Shown piece by piece: positions 35,311-44,750 of a stretch of DNA of 64,000 bases. The notes under the pieces were generated by a model that worked only from the letters and a program-made list of their open reading frames with translations, did not search any database and was not told the origin of the DNA. The position numbers and the translations under genes were made by a program. This DNA comes from Afifellaceae bacterium (GTDB taxonomy: Bacteria > Pseudomonadota > Alphaproteobacteria > Rhizobiales > Afifellaceae): the NCBI GenBank assembly GCA_028284625.1, contig JANQRH010000006.1, positions 1-64,000 of the forward strand. Reading direction: 5' to 3'. Within the stretch, counting starts at the first letter, position 1. The number at the start of each line of letters is the position of its first letter.

Positions 35311-36213
35311 CTAGCTTTGCACCTCGTCAAGCGGAGCCTGTGGCCGCCAGCGTCGCGCGCGCGCCAAAAGCCGTTCCGCCGCCTTGAGGTGAGGGCGGTC
35401 GAGCATCTGGCCGTCGAGCGACGTGACGCCGGCATCGCCAAAGAGCGAAAACGCCTCAACGACACGCTCCGCGCGCGTCACCGCCTCGTCGCTGGGCGTG
35501 AAGGCTTCGTTGATCACCGGCGCCTGATCGGGGTGGATGGCAAGCTTGCCGGTGAAGCCGTCGCGCGCGGCGATTTCGCATTCGCGTTTCAGCCCGTCGA
35601 GGTCGCGGAAGTCGGCATAGACGCAATCGATCGCATCGGCGCCGGCCGCCGCCGCACCGAAGAGGCAGAGTCCGCGCGCCAACTCCGCCGGGCCGGTCCA
35701 CGCGCCGTCGACACGGGACGTCTGCGCGCCGGTGTCGGCCGACAGGTCCTCCACGCCCCAGGCGAGGCCGGCAAGCCTCGGGCTGGAGTCCATGTACGTT
35801 CCCAGTCCGAAAATCGCTGCCGCCGATTCCGTCGCAATGGCGATGATCGGCGTGCTGCTTTCGGGGATGTTGTGCAGGGCTTCGCGAACGGCGATGCGTG
35901 AGCTCAGCACCGCGATGTCGTTCCCGCCGCGCGCCTTGGGCAGCACAATGCCGTCCGGTACACCCGTCATGACCACATCGAGGTCGCCATCGGCGAGCGT
36001 CGTGTCGAGCCCGTTGATGCGCACGTAGAGGAGCGGCGGGTCAGGCGCCGCATCGCGGTTTTGCAGAAGGTCGAGCGCAGAGCGCCGCGCCGCTTCCTTG
36101 TTGAGCGGGTTGACCGAATCCTCAAGGTCGAGGATCAGCACATCGGCAGCGCTCGACAGCGCCTTTGCCAATTTGTCCGGCTGGTCGCCGGGCACAAACA
36201 GAAACGACCGCAA
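35311..36213 (-). CDS. HpcH/HpaI aldolase, CitE-like CoA-ester lyase
   Basis: 300 residues from TTG 36213, which directly abuts the stop of the MaoC gene. CitE/malyl-CoA lyase features are the N terminus 'RSFLFVPGDQPDKLAKAL', 'VLILDLEDSVNPLNKEAARR' with the Mg-binding acids, 'VRINGLDTTLADGDLDVV' and 'AIHPDQAPVINEAF'. Expected to cleave a hydroxyacyl-CoA such as malyl- or methylmalyl-CoA. Coupled with the hydratase-like MaoC protein upstream. Confidence 0.88.
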   Translation of the reverse strand: MRSFLFVPGDQPDKLAKALSSAADVLILDLEDSVNPLNKEAARRSALDLLQNRDAAPDPPLLYVRINGLDTTLADGDLDVVMTGVPDGIVLPKARGGNDIAVLSSRIAVREALHNIPESSTPIIAIATESAAAIFGLGTYMDSSPRLAGLAWGVEDLSADTGAQTSRVDGAWTGPAELARGLCLFGAAAAGADAIDCVYADFRDLDGLKRECEIAARDGFTGKLAIHPDQAPVINEAFTPSDEAVTRAERVVEAFSLFGDAGVTSLDGQMLDRPHLKAAERLLARARRWRPQAPLDEVQS

Positions 36214-36672
36214 CTAGCCGCTCCCTCGCTTCTTCATGAAGGCCTGACGCCGGCATGTCGCCACCAGCGTCTCGTCCTGCTTGAAGCACTTATGCTCAAA
36301 CTCAACGATGCCGGCGCCAACATGCGACTTTGATTCGCGCTTGGCCATGACCTCGGTCGTCACATGCACCGTATCACCCTGAAAGAGCGGATTGGGAAAG
36401 CGCACATCCGTCATACCCAGATTAGCGATCGTCGTACCCACGGTCAGGTCGTTCACCGAGATGCCCACCATTAGCCCGAGGGTGAAGTAGGAATTCATCA
36501 GCGGTTGACCCCACTGGGTCTCAGTCTGGCAATAATGCCGGTCAATATGAAGCGGTTGCGGGTTCAGCGTCAGGCTTGAGAAGAGCACATTATCCATCTC
36601 TGTCACGGTGCGGCGCAGCGGATGTTTGAACACCCGGCCTTCCTCAAACTCCTCAAAATAGAGACCGCCCAT
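36214..36672 (-). CDS. MaoC-family hotdog dehydratase
   Basis: 152 residues, single hotdog domain, ATG 36672. The hydratase-like region is 'LTLNPQPLHIDRHYCQTETQ', where Asp/His form the usual catalytic pair, followed by 'GQPLMNSYFTLGLMVGI'. Paired with a CitE-like lyase, it looks like a hydratase plus lyase unit acting on an enoyl-CoA (for example mesaconyl-CoA), but it is half the length of the known Mch enzyme. Assignment to a pathway is inference. Confidence 0.87.
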   Translation of the reverse strand: MGGLYFEEFEEGRVFKHPLRRTVTEMDNVLFSSLTLNPQPLHIDRHYCQTETQWGQPLMNSYFTLGLMVGISVNDLTVGTTIANLGMTDVRFPNPLFQGDTVHVTTEVMAKRESKSHVGAGIVEFEHKCFKQDETLVATCRRQAFMKKRGSG

Positions 36673-36697
36673 CGTCTCGCTCCTGGCAATCGGATCA

Positions 36698-36773
36698 CTC
36701 GTGTCCCGAATCTGAAGTTCGCATCCTTATTCAGCCTGCTCCGAACGAACTTCAGATTCGATAAGGACACGAG
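36698..36773. repeat. Large imperfect hairpin 1 upstream of MaoC/DUF2336 genes
   Basis: Arms 36698-36721 and 36746-36773 both contain GAATCTGAAGTTCG or its complement and end in CTCGTGTCC/GGACACGAG. A TTAT insert in the second arm breaks symmetry. It lies between the divergent MaoC and DUF2336 genes. Confidence 0.75.
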
Positions 36774-36790
36774 GCAAGATATTGAATCTC

Positions 36791-36862
36791 GTGTGGTTTG
36801 GGGTTTGAAGTTCCACTGATGAGCCCGCCGGAATGACGATAGGAACTTCAAACCCACCACAC
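36791..36862. repeat. Large imperfect hairpin 2 upstream of DUF2336 gene
   Basis: Arms 36791-36814 and 36842-36862: GTGTGGT and GGGTTTGAAGTTCC against their complements, with a 27-base centre. It shares TGAAGTTC with hairpin 1 though the outer arms differ, so the two are related but not copies. Confidence 0.75.
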
Positions 36863-36947
36863 TAGACATCGAAAGTTGGCAACGATTCGTTAAGGCAGTC
36901 TATGCACCATCCGTTAACCGTCTCTGGCTGGGATAGACGCGAATTCA

Positions 36948-38096
36948 ATGAGTGCGATTGTCGAGCAGTTCCTCAACTGGGCGCACCAGGCCGCACCGGT
37001 GCGCCGCGCACAGGCCGCCCGCGCTCTGGCGCAGTCCTACCTCCTCTCACCGCTGTCGCCCGATGAGCGCGACCAGGTCGAGGCGGCCATGACCGTCCTT
37101 CTCGATGATCAGGCGATGGAGGTTCGCATTGCGCTTGCGGCGGAGCTGGCGGCTTCGGAGCACGCGCCGCAGCACATGATCCTGTCGCTCGCCAACGACC
37201 GGGACCCGGTCGCCGCGATCGTTGCCGCGCGTTCGCCCCTTATCCTCGACAGCGAGTTGGTCGACTTGGTGGCGTCCCGCGAAGAGTCGGTGCAGATCGC
37301 CATCGCCAGCCGGCCGTACCTGTCGCGAACCGTGTCGGCGGCGATCGGCGAGGTCGGCGCGCTGGATGCCTGCCGCACCCTGATCACCAACCGCGGCGCG
37401 CGCATCCCGCGCTTCACCTTGGATCGCATCGTGACGCGTCACGGCGACCAGCCGACGATGCGGCTGACGCTGCTTGCGCGCGAGGACCTGCCGCTCGACG
37501 TTCGCGAGGTGCTGCTTTCCATGCTGGCGCGGGCCTTGCGCGAGCTTATCGTCACACATGAATGGCTTGAGCCGCGCCGCGCCGACGCGATCGTCCGCGA
37601 CGCGCGCGAATGCGCCACCATCGCCGCCGCCTTCGAGGCGCCCGCCGACAACATGCCGGCGCTCGTGGCACAGCTGATTGCCGGCAAGGCGCTGACCCCG
37701 GCATTTCTGATCCGCATCGTCGCCGCCGGTCAGACCACGCTCTTTGAGGCAGCGCTTTCAAGGCTCGCCGGCGTGCCGATAGATCGCGTCCAGGCGCTCA
37801 TCGCTTCCGGCCGACGCTCGCACCTCGTGGCGCTGTTGCAGCAGGCGCGTTTGCCGCCCCGCACCTTCCCGGCCTTCACCGCCGCCGTTGAGATCATTCG
37901 CAGCGGCGCCTTCGATGAAGCCGACAGCGATTACCGCCGCACCACGCACCTGATCGATGCGATCGTTGAGCGCTACCAGAAGCGTCCGGACCGCGAGCTC
38001 GATCAGATCCTGATGCTGCTCCGGCGCTTTGCCAGGCAGGCCAAGCGCGCCGCCGCCCGCGGCTATGCGGAGGAGATCACGCAGCAGGCGGCCTGA
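36948..38096 (+). CDS. DUF2336 domain protein
   Basis: 382-residue, all-helical, HEAT-like protein of the alphaproteobacterial DUF2336 family. Visible repeats are 'VRIALAAELAASEHAPQHMI', 'DPVAAIVAARSPLILDSELV' and 'VQIAIASRPYLSRTVSAAI'. Family function is unknown; such helical repeats usually bind proteins. It starts 85 bases after two hairpin elements, and TTAAG/TTAACC half-sites lie just before the start. Confidence 0.88.
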   Translation: MSAIVEQFLNWAHQAAPVRRAQAARALAQSYLLSPLSPDERDQVEAAMTVLLDDQAMEVRIALAAELAASEHAPQHMILSLANDRDPVAAIVAARSPLILDSELVDLVASREESVQIAIASRPYLSRTVSAAIGEVGALDACRTLITNRGARIPRFTLDRIVTRHGDQPTMRLTLLAREDLPLDVREVLLSMLARALRELIVTHEWLEPRRADAIVRDARECATIAAAFEAPADNMPALVAQLIAGKALTPAFLIRIVAAGQTTLFEAALSRLAGVPIDRVQALIASGRRSHLVALLQQARLPPRTFPAFTAAVEIIRSGAFDEADSDYRRTTHLIDAIVERYQKRPDRELDQILMLLRRFARQAKRAAARGYAEEITQQAA

Positions 38097-38208
38097 GCCC
38101 GGCCGCGCCGATAACCGGCCGGCGGGGCTCCCCGTCGGCGATTTCTTTACCTTTCAAGGATAGCTTTCGCCGATGGGCGGCGTGTCGTGCCGCCGGGCGG
38201 GAAGTCGT

Positions 38209-38880
38209 ATGCGTAATGTCTCGATTGCACGCCGGGTCGCCACCTGTGCGGTCCTGGCTTCTGTGTGTTTGCTGGCGGCGTGCGGTAGCGTGCCGAAGGT
38301 AGGCAAAAGCAGCAGCAACAGCCTCGCATGCATGTCGCGGGCTATGTATTTTGAGTCCAACCGCTCCAGCGACGAGGGCATGCTCGCCGTCGGCACGGTG
38401 GTCATGAACCGTGTGGAATCGTCGGAATTCCCCAATAGCGTCTGCGCCGTTGTCGGCCAGAAGAACCAATTCGCGCCGGGTGTCCTGTCCCGTCCTATGA
38501 AGGAAGACAGAAGCAAGGCGCGCGCTGAGCGCGCGGCTCACGCCGTACTGAAGGGCCAGCGCCATCGCGGCGTGCGCAAGGCCATGTATTTCCACACCGC
38601 CGGGCGCACCTACCGCTACAAGAACATGCACTACGTCCTCGTGGCGGGCGGCAACGCCTTCTATACGCGCAAGGCCAAACAGGGCCATTCCTACATTCCG
38701 CGTCACCGTATCGCGCGCGCCGGCCAGAAGACGAAAATCGAAGCGCCGCGGGGCTTTGCACGCGCCGTCATCGCTGCGCCGGGGCGTCTCCTCGCCGCAG
38801 CACCCGCTCGCCGAAAGCCGGCGGCCGGACCGAGCGAGCCCTCCATCAAGGAGCTGATCCTGGCTAGTTCCGGCTGGTAG
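38209..38880 (+). CDS. Cell wall hydrolase, SleB family lipoprotein
   Basis: 223 residues from ATG 38209, chosen because it yields a lipoprotein signal with lipobox 'CLLAACGS'; an ATG at 38173 is possible. The Hydrolase_2 (SleB) domain spans about 40-150, with the catalytic Glu in 'SRAMYFESNRSSDEGMLAVG', then 'NRVESSEFPNSVCAVVGQKN' and 'AMYFHTAGRTYRY'. A basic, Ala/Pro-rich tail follows. Likely a periplasmic membrane-anchored peptidoglycan lytic enzyme. Confidence 0.88.
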   Translation: MRNVSIARRVATCAVLASVCLLAACGSVPKVGKSSSNSLACMSRAMYFESNRSSDEGMLAVGTVVMNRVESSEFPNSVCAVVGQKNQFAPGVLSRPMKEDRSKARAERAAHAVLKGQRHRGVRKAMYFHTAGRTYRYKNMHYVLVAGGNAFYTRKAKQGHSYIPRHRIARAGQKTKIEAPRGFARAVIAAPGRLLAAAPARRKPAAGPSEPSIKELILASSGW

Positions 38881-39034
38881 CGGAGCGTTCTTCCGTCACC
38901 TTGCGACGACTGCTATAGGCCCGGCCCGGCATGCATATTGGGGCATTCCGCTAAGGGATGCCCCCAACTGGTCAGCCGCGCAATCTCCGCTATATGTTGC
39001 GCAGGGGGAACATCCAATCAGGGAAGGAGAACGC

Positions 39035-40252
39035 GTGCCCGAACGAGGCGAGGGGACCGGTCTGCGGTCGCATCAGATGGCGTGGCTGGCGGATTTTGTT
39101 CCGCTGGTGGGAAACGAAACGGTTGAGCGCATCGCCGCTTTGGCGGAGCCCTTGGGCGGCCTCCAGGTGCAGCACATCAACTCCACCAAGCACGGTGGCG
39201 GTGTCGCGGAGATACTCCGGTCGCTGATCCCCATGCTTGGCGGCCTCGGGATCCGGGCCGACTGGCACACCTTATCGGCGCCGCTTCCGTTCTATGAGAT
39301 CACCAAACACATCCACAACACGCTGCAAGGCGAGGCCGGCAACCTCAGCGACGACGACTGGCGCTTCTATGAAAAAGTGGTCCTCGATAACGACCATCTC
39401 GTCGACCGGCGCGCCGATGTGGTTGTCGTGCACGATCCCCAGCCGGTGGCACTGATCAGAGGCCGTGACGAAGCACGGCGATGGCTGTGGCGCTGCCACA
39501 TCGATCTCAGCAACACCAACACCAATGTGTGGAACCCGATCGCGGCCTACGTGAAGGACTACGACCACGTCATCTTCTCGCTGTCGGAATACGCTCAGCC
39601 GCTCGACCCGCCGGCCGCCTTCATCACGCCGGCGATCGATCCGTTCACGCTCAAGAACCGTCCGATGCCCGAGGACCAGGCGCGGGCGTGCTTTGACCGT
39701 TACGGCATTCCGAGCAGCCGCCCGATCGTTACGCAGATTTCGCGCTTCGATCCGTGGAAGGACCCGAAGGGCGTCCTTGAAGCGGCGCGCATGGCGCAGC
39801 GCGAGGTCGATTTCACGATCGTCCTTCTGGGCAACATGGCCAGCGACGATCCTGAGGGCGCGCGCATATTTGCCGACCTCGTCAAGGAGCGGGACGAACG
39901 CACCATGGTGCTCGACAAGGGCGACGATGCGGACCTCGTCAACGCGCTGCAAAGCTGGGCCGATGTGGTTATCCAGAAGTCAACGCGCGAAGGCTTCGGC
40001 CTGACGGTGACGGAGGCGATGTGGAAGGCACGGCCTGTCGTCGCCGGCCGCGTCGGCGGCATCGTGCACCAAATAACCGACGGCGAGAACGGCTTCCTCG
40101 TGGAGAGCGTGGAGGAGACCGCGGCGCGTATTGTTGAGCTCCTGAAGGACCAGGCCTTGGCGAAACGTCTCGGTCAAGAGGCGCGCGAGACAGTGCGCCG
40201 CAAGTTCCTCATCACCACGCTGCTTGAGCGCGAGCTGGAGCTGATGCGCTAG
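39035..40252 (+). CDS. GT4 glycosyltransferase, trehalose synthase (TreT)-like
   Basis: 405 residues, GT-B fold. The N-terminal domain has 'VQHINSTKHGGGVAEILRSL' and 'VVVVHDPQPVALI'; the C-terminal sugar-nucleotide domain has 'PIVTQISRFDPWKDPKGVLE' and the E-x7-E motif in 'STREGFGLTVTEAMWKARPV'. This pattern matches TreT (trehalose from ADP/UDP-glucose and glucose) and the related trehalose-phosphorylase-type enzymes. No other trehalose gene is adjacent. GTG start at 39035 with GGAAGGAGA upstream. Confidence 0.83.
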   Translation: MPERGEGTGLRSHQMAWLADFVPLVGNETVERIAALAEPLGGLQVQHINSTKHGGGVAEILRSLIPMLGGLGIRADWHTLSAPLPFYEITKHIHNTLQGEAGNLSDDDWRFYEKVVLDNDHLVDRRADVVVVHDPQPVALIRGRDEARRWLWRCHIDLSNTNTNVWNPIAAYVKDYDHVIFSLSEYAQPLDPPAAFITPAIDPFTLKNRPMPEDQARACFDRYGIPSSRPIVTQISRFDPWKDPKGVLEAARMAQREVDFTIVLLGNMASDDPEGARIFADLVKERDERTMVLDKGDDADLVNALQSWADVVIQKSTREGFGLTVTEAMWKARPVVAGRVGGIVHQITDGENGFLVESVEETAARIVELLKDQALAKRLGQEARETVRRKFLITTLLERELELMR

Positions 40253-40291
40253 CGCACACTGTCGCGGTCTCTGTCGCAGATACGCCCCGCT

Positions 40292-40310
40292 CGGCCAATG
40301 CCATTGGCCG
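40292..40310. terminator. Hairpin between convergent treT-like gene and nadK
   Basis: Perfect 8-bp stem CGGCCAAT/ATTGGCCG with loop GCC in the 77-base gap between the two convergent genes. No strong T-run. Confidence 0.55.
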
Positions 40311-40329
40311 GGCCGGAGGCTGCCTCCCG

Positions 40330-41091
40330 CTAGTAGCGGAACTGCTCCGCCAGGATGCGCTCGTCCCAGGAATGGTCGCCGTCGAACATCACCAGGCAGG
40401 CGGCGTTCCGATCCTCCTCCACCAGCACGTTCACAACATTGCGGAACTCGATGTGGTCGGCTGCCGCCGACACGGGACGCTTGCTGGCCTCCAGCACAGA
40501 GATGGTCACCTTGGCGTGGTTGGGCAGAAGCGCACCGCGCCACCGTCGCGGCCGGAAGGCGCTGATCGGGGTCAGCGCAAGGAGCGGCGCATTGATCGGC
40601 AGGATCGGGCCGTGGGCGGAGAGATTGTAGGCAGTGGAGCCCGCGGACGTCGATACCAGAACGCCATCGCAGATCAGCTCCTCAAGCCGCGGCTTGCCGT
40701 CGATCATGATCTCCAGCTTCGCCGCCTGGTAGGATTGCCGCAAAAGCGACACCTCGTTGATGGCGCGGGCGGTGTGGCTCGCTCCGTCGCCGAGCGTGAC
40801 TGTGGCAAACAGCGGATGGATCGTCTCTGTGGTTGCCGCGGCCAGTCTTTCGATCAGGCCTTCGGCCCGATACTCGTTCATCAGGAAGCCGAGAGAGCCG
40901 CGATTCATGCCGTAGATCGGCTTGCCCTTGCTCATATATTCGTGGAGCACGGTGAGCATGAGCCCGTCGCCGCCAAGCGCAACGATCACTTCGGCCTCGT
41001 CGCGCGCCACCTCGCCATAGCGCGCGCGCAAGTCGATCGCCGCCTCTTGAGCTTCAGGCGCGTCGCTGGCGACGAAAGCGATTTTGGTCAT
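40330..41091 (-). CDS. nadK: NAD kinase
   Basis: Phosphorylates NAD to NADP. 253 residues, the short alphaproteobacterial form. Motifs are the '[19 protein letters not shown]' GGDG loop, the '[14 protein letters not shown]' segment (NxGxxGFL) and '[20 protein letters not shown]'. Transcribed alone toward the treT-like gene. Confidence 0.96.
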   Translation of the reverse strand: MTKIAFVASDAPEAQEAAIDLRARYGEVARDEAEVIVALGGDGLMLTVLHEYMSKGKPIYGMNRGSLGFLMNEYRAEGLIERLAAATTETIHPLFATVTLGDGASHTARAINEVSLLRQSYQAAKLEIMIDGKPRLEELICDGVLVSTSAGSTAYNLSAHGPILPINAPLLALTPISAFRPRRWRGALLPNHAKVTISVLEASKRPVSAAADHIEFRNVVNVLVEEDRNAACLVMFDGDHSWDERILAEQFRY

Positions 41092-41412
41092 GGCGGGCCC
41101 CGCCCCGGCTGAAAGTGCAAACGATCCGATGGGCTACGTCGTAATATGGCCGCGAACGAATGGCGAGTGGTGTTGCCCGGCGACGTGTCGGCGAAGCGAT
41201 CGCGGGAATGGGCCGCCAAGTTCGGATCCGCGAGTGGAGTGGGTTGATTGCAACTGCCGGGGCGAGTGGTCGCCACCCATCCGGCAAGTCATGATGTCAT
41301 GTCGGTGACATTTGGGCCGACTAACGATGACCGCACCTGAGAGGAGCCGTGAATAGGCCCTGATATTGTGCAACCCTAGGTGTTTGTCTGGCAGACGGAG
41401 CCGCGTGGTTAC

Positions 41413-41428
41413 TTAGAGGTTGGTTAAC
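41413..41428. promoter_or_regulatory. CtrA-like site (one mismatch)
   Basis: TTAGAGGTTGGTTAAC fits TTAA-N7-TTAAC except for the fourth base. Lies 30 bases upstream of a second, exact site. Confidence 0.45.
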
Positions 41429-41457
41429 CGTGCCCCTCCGGCTCCCTGGCATGTTAG

Positions 41458-41472
41458 TTAAGAGTGGGTTAA
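41458..41472. promoter_or_regulatory. CtrA-type binding site (exact TTAA-N7-TTAA)
   Basis: TTAAGAGTGGGTTAA matches the CtrA consensus. It ends 67 bases before the ATG of the 98-residue gene, which leaves room for a -35 overlap and a leader of about 40 bases, the usual geometry of CtrA-activated promoters. Confidence 0.55.
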
Positions 41473-41539
41473 ATCTATCATTGACCATGGGCCGAGGGAT
41501 GGACAGTCGAGAGCGGCTCGCGATCTGAGGAGAAGCGTA

Positions 41540-41836
41540 ATGGGTAAGCTCAATATCGGCATCGAGATCCGCGATTTCGACCTGGAGCGTATGGGCTTTT
41601 CGTTGTCTGTGCTTGATGACGGCAAGAAACGGCAGACGTCGGAGGCCTATCTCCGCATGACGCTTTCGGAGTTGCACACATTCCTCAACGCGCTCAGAGC
41701 CGCCCATGGCGAGATCGACGTTTCGACGGTCGAGCCGTCAGGCGTCAGCAAGCTCCCGACCGTGAAGGTCAGCCGCTCGCGCGGGGAGGACCAGGCTCCC
41801 GATTTCCGCGGTGAGAAGTTCGTCGCCGCGGAGTAA
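41540..41836 (+). CDS. Small protein of unknown function
   Basis: 98 residues, soluble, mixed charge, starting 'MGKLNIGIEIRDFDLERMGF'. No membrane segment, signal or known motif. The start is well supported by AGGAGAAG 7 bases upstream. Two CtrA sites precede it, so it may be cell-cycle regulated. It is convergent with the hybrid kinase gene; any link to that kinase is guesswork. Confidence 0.72.
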   Translation: MGKLNIGIEIRDFDLERMGFSLSVLDDGKKRQTSEAYLRMTLSELHTFLNALRAAHGEIDVSTVEPSGVSKLPTVKVSRSRGEDQAPDFRGEKFVAAE

Positions 41837-41911
41837 CGCCCGGCGCCATCCGGCGCCAAGGGTTCATCCTGACCATTCCATGCCGGCCGCCATTGGCGGT
41901 CCGCCGCCGCG

Positions 41912-44668
41912 TTAGCCTGTTGCTGCGCGCGCTGCGCTGCTCTCTGGCGGCGCCAGCTCGTCCTTGATCGCCGCGACAACAGCGGCGAGTTCCCTCTCAA
42001 TCGCGCCAAGGGGTGCTTCCGAAAGGAGCGCGTCGTCCCCGTCTCGTGCCCGAGCCTCCAAATCGGCGCATAGCTCACCCAGCCGCATCGCGCCGACATT
42101 GCGGCTTGGCGATTTCAAGGCGTGCACTTCCGTCGCCACCTTGGCGAGGTCGCTCTCCGCAATCGCCTGTTTGAGCGCATCCACATGCGTCGGTGCGTGC
42201 GACAGGAAGAGACCGAAAACGCGGCCCAGCAGAGCCGGATCGCCGCCGGCGATTGCACGCAGCGAATTGAGCACCTCCGCGTCCAGGGGCGCGTCCGCTG
42301 CCATCGCGTCTGCTTCCGGTCCGGCCCCGCCGTCGGCCGGCGCAGATTCCGGTTGCTCCAACTGATCGTTCATGGGCGCCACATCGGTCGGGCTGAAATG
42401 CGCCAGACAATCCGACAGGCTCTTCATCGTGAACGGCTTGGTCAGATAATCGTCCATGCCGGCATCGCGCCAGCTGTCAGCCGTGCTGCCCGCGACATGC
42501 GCCGTCAGCGCCACAACGGGCGTGCGCGCCAGCTCCGCCTCCGCCTCATAAGTGCGGATCGCGCGCGTTGCGGCAAAGCCGTCAAGCACGGGCATGCTGC
42601 AATCCATCAGCACGATATCGAAACCGCCTTGCTTGAACGTCTCGACTGCCTGAGCGCCGTCCTCCACGATCGTCGTTTGCGCTTTGAGCCGGGCCAAAGC
42701 TTCAGAGACGACCTCGCGGTTGACCGGGCTGTCATCGGCGACGAGCACATGGAGGCTGGAGAGGTCGGGAAGCGCAGGTCCGCTCGCGCCGCGACGATGC
42801 TCCAGAAGCTCCGCCAAGGTGCCGTCCCGCACGGCATCCAGGATCTTCCGAATGCGGCCGGATGAGATCGGCTGTAGGAGCACGCCGTCGCAGCGTCGCG
42901 CCGCGAGCAGCCGCTCCACTTTGCTGTCGCCGACCCCGGCAACGCAGATGATCGGCGCGTCGCCCGTCCGCCCGGGACGCGCGTCGACCCAATCCGGCGA
43001 CGCAAAGATCACGGCCGCCTCGGCGAGCGAGACATCCCCGGCGTTGACGGAAATCGTGTAGCCATAGGTCTCCAGAACGCCCGCCAGAACCCGCGTCGTT
43101 GCATCGCCTTCGATCATGACCAGCGCGTGCCCCCGCTCCGCCGGCGTAGCATCGGCCGGCGCCTCCAGCACGCGCACGGGAATGGTGAAGAGGAACGTCG
43201 ATCCGCGTCCCTCCTCGCTTTCCGCCCAGATGCGCCCGTCCATCGCGGTCACGAGCCGCTGGCAGATGGAGAGCCCCAAGCCGGTTCCGCCAAAGCGTCG
43301 CGTGGTGGACTGATCAGCCTGGCTGAAGGCTTCGAAGATGTGGCCGACTTTGTCGGATGGAATGCCGATCCCGGTGTCTTCAACGGCAAACGTCAGCGCC
43401 GATGCGTCACCATCGGCCTCCTGCCGCGTCACCGACACCTTGACGTGACCGCTCTCGGTGAACTTCAGCGCATTGTTGACGAGATTGGAGATGATCTGGC
43501 TGAGCCGCACCGGATCGCCTTCGATGACGGGAGGAACATCCGCATCGATCTCCGCTGCCAGATCGAGGCCTTTCGACGCTGCGCGTTCCCAGAAGAGGCT
43601 GAGCGCGTCGTCCACGATCGTCTCCACGTCGACGCGACCGGCCTCAAGCTCAAGCTTGCCGGCTTCGATTTTCGACAGGTCGAGAATGTCGTTGATGATC
43701 GTAAGCAGCGTCTGTCCGGAGCGGACGATGGTCTCCGCATAACGCTGCGGGCGCTGCGCCAACTCACCACCGGCCAAGAGCTCCGCCATGACCAACATGC
43801 CGTTCATCGGCGTGCGGATTTCGTGGCTCATCGTGGCCAAAAACTCCGATTTCGCTCGATTGGCCGATTCCGCTGCGTCGCGTGCCACTACGAGATCGCG
43901 CGTGCGCTCAGTCACGGTCCTTTCCAGACCGGCGCGATGATCCTCGAGCGCCTGGTCGCGCCGCCCGATCTGGTCGAGCATCTCGTTGAAGGCGTCGACC
44001 AGCTGTCCCGTCTCGTCGCTCGTCCGTCGCACCGCGCGCTGCGTGAAATCGCCGGTCTTGCGAACGTCGTTCATCGTGTTCGCCAGAGCGCCAAGCGGTT
44101 GCGTGATCGCGCGCTGCAGGCGCATGGCCACTAGGAGGCCGATGCCGATCGCCACACCGGCGCTTAACAGCGCAGCGATGATGGCTTGCTTGAGCCGCTC
44201 CGACAATTCCGGTGTGCCGACAAGCAGCACCAGGCTGCCGACCGTCCGGCCACCTTTGACGATGTCGCTGGTCACAAGGAACGCGCCGTCTCTCAGCATC
44301 CGCCACAACGAGGTGCTGTCGCCTTCCGCCCGGTCGTCGACGGAGCCGAGCGCCACGGCTGTGCCCGCCTCCACGAAGACGGCCCCGTTCGGGTCACGGA
44401 TGCCGGCGTAGCGCACGTTCGGAATCCGCCCGATGGCGTTGAGCGTGCGCCGCGCGGCTCTCTCATCGCCTTTTGCCGCCGCGTCCGCGGCGCTGACGGC
44501 GAGGACCTGCGCGGTGGCCGCAAGCTCCGAGCGCTTGGCCTCCGCAAACCGGCTCAGCTCGCGATATGTGCCGACCACGAAAGCCAGCAAAACCGCCGCG
44601 CCGACTGAGGCGGCGATCAGGATTGCAAGTTTGGCGCGTATGGAGCGTGAGTTGTGAAACAATGCCAA
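41912..44668 (-). CDS. Hybrid sensor histidine kinase with REC and Hpt domains
   Basis: 918 residues. Membrane helices at about 14-34 and 163-183 flank a periplasmic sensor part. Then HAMP (about 184-236), coiled linker, HisKA with phosphoacceptor His282 in '[11 protein letters not shown]', HATPase (about 385-500) with 'NLVNNALKF', 'DTGIGIP' and 'GGTGLGLSI', a degenerate receiver (about 513-620) lacking the acidic pocket, a true receiver (about 638-760) with Asp689 in '[12 protein letters not shown]', and an Hpt domain with His849 in '[14 protein letters not shown]'. A complete phosphorelay in one chain. Divergent from the REC-HATPase gene, its likely partner. Confidence 0.93.
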   Translation of the reverse strand: MALFHNSRSIRAKLAILIAASVGAAVLLAFVVGTYRELSRFAEAKRSELAATAQVLAVSAADAAAKGDERAARRTLNAIGRIPNVRYAGIRDPNGAVFVEAGTAVALGSVDDRAEGDSTSLWRMLRDGAFLVTSDIVKGGRTVGSLVLLVGTPELSERLKQAIIAALLSAGVAIGIGLLVAMRLQRAITQPLGALANTMNDVRKTGDFTQRAVRRTSDETGQLVDAFNEMLDQIGRRDQALEDHRAGLERTVTERTRDLVVARDAAESANRAKSEFLATMSHEIRTPMNGMLVMAELLAGGELAQRPQRYAETIVRSGQTLLTIINDILDLSKIEAGKLELEAGRVDVETIVDDALSLFWERAASKGLDLAAEIDADVPPVIEGDPVRLSQIISNLVNNALKFTESGHVKVSVTRQEADGDASALTFAVEDTGIGIPSDKVGHIFEAFSQADQSTTRRFGGTGLGLSICQRLVTAMDGRIWAESEEGRGSTFLFTIPVRVLEAPADATPAERGHALVMIEGDATTRVLAGVLETYGYTISVNAGDVSLAEAAVIFASPDWVDARPGRTGDAPIICVAGVGDSKVERLLAARRCDGVLLQPISSGRIRKILDAVRDGTLAELLEHRRGASGPALPDLSSLHVLVADDSPVNREVVSEALARLKAQTTIVEDGAQAVETFKQGGFDIVLMDCSMPVLDGFAATRAIRTYEAEAELARTPVVALTAHVAGSTADSWRDAGMDDYLTKPFTMKSLSDCLAHFSPTDVAPMNDQLEQPESAPADGGAGPEADAMAADAPLDAEVLNSLRAIAGGDPALLGRVFGLFLSHAPTHVDALKQAIAESDLAKVATEVHALKSPSRNVGAMRLGELCADLEARARDGDDALLSEAPLGAIERELAAVVAAIKDELAPPESSAARAATG

Positions 44669-44750
44669 GTCGTGGTTTCAGTCGATTCCCGCATGATTTG
44701 CATGCTTACGCTAAAGGGAGAATTAATCCCTACAGGCCACATTGGTCGGC

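Larger units (their letters stand above)
41092..41539. other. Intergenic region with CtrA sites, no gene seen
   Basis: About 450 bases between nadK and a small orphan gene. The nadK-proximal part shows no coding signal I trust. The right part carries two CtrA-like sites (41413-41428 and 41458-41472) and an AGGAGAAG ribosome site just before the small gene. Confidence 0.6.

Noticed and set aside
38938..38967. Hairpin TTGGGGCAT...ATGCCCCCAA between the SleB-like and treT-like genes as a terminator.
   Set aside because: The stem has a bulge and there is no T-run. It may be chance pairing, so it is not listed as a feature.
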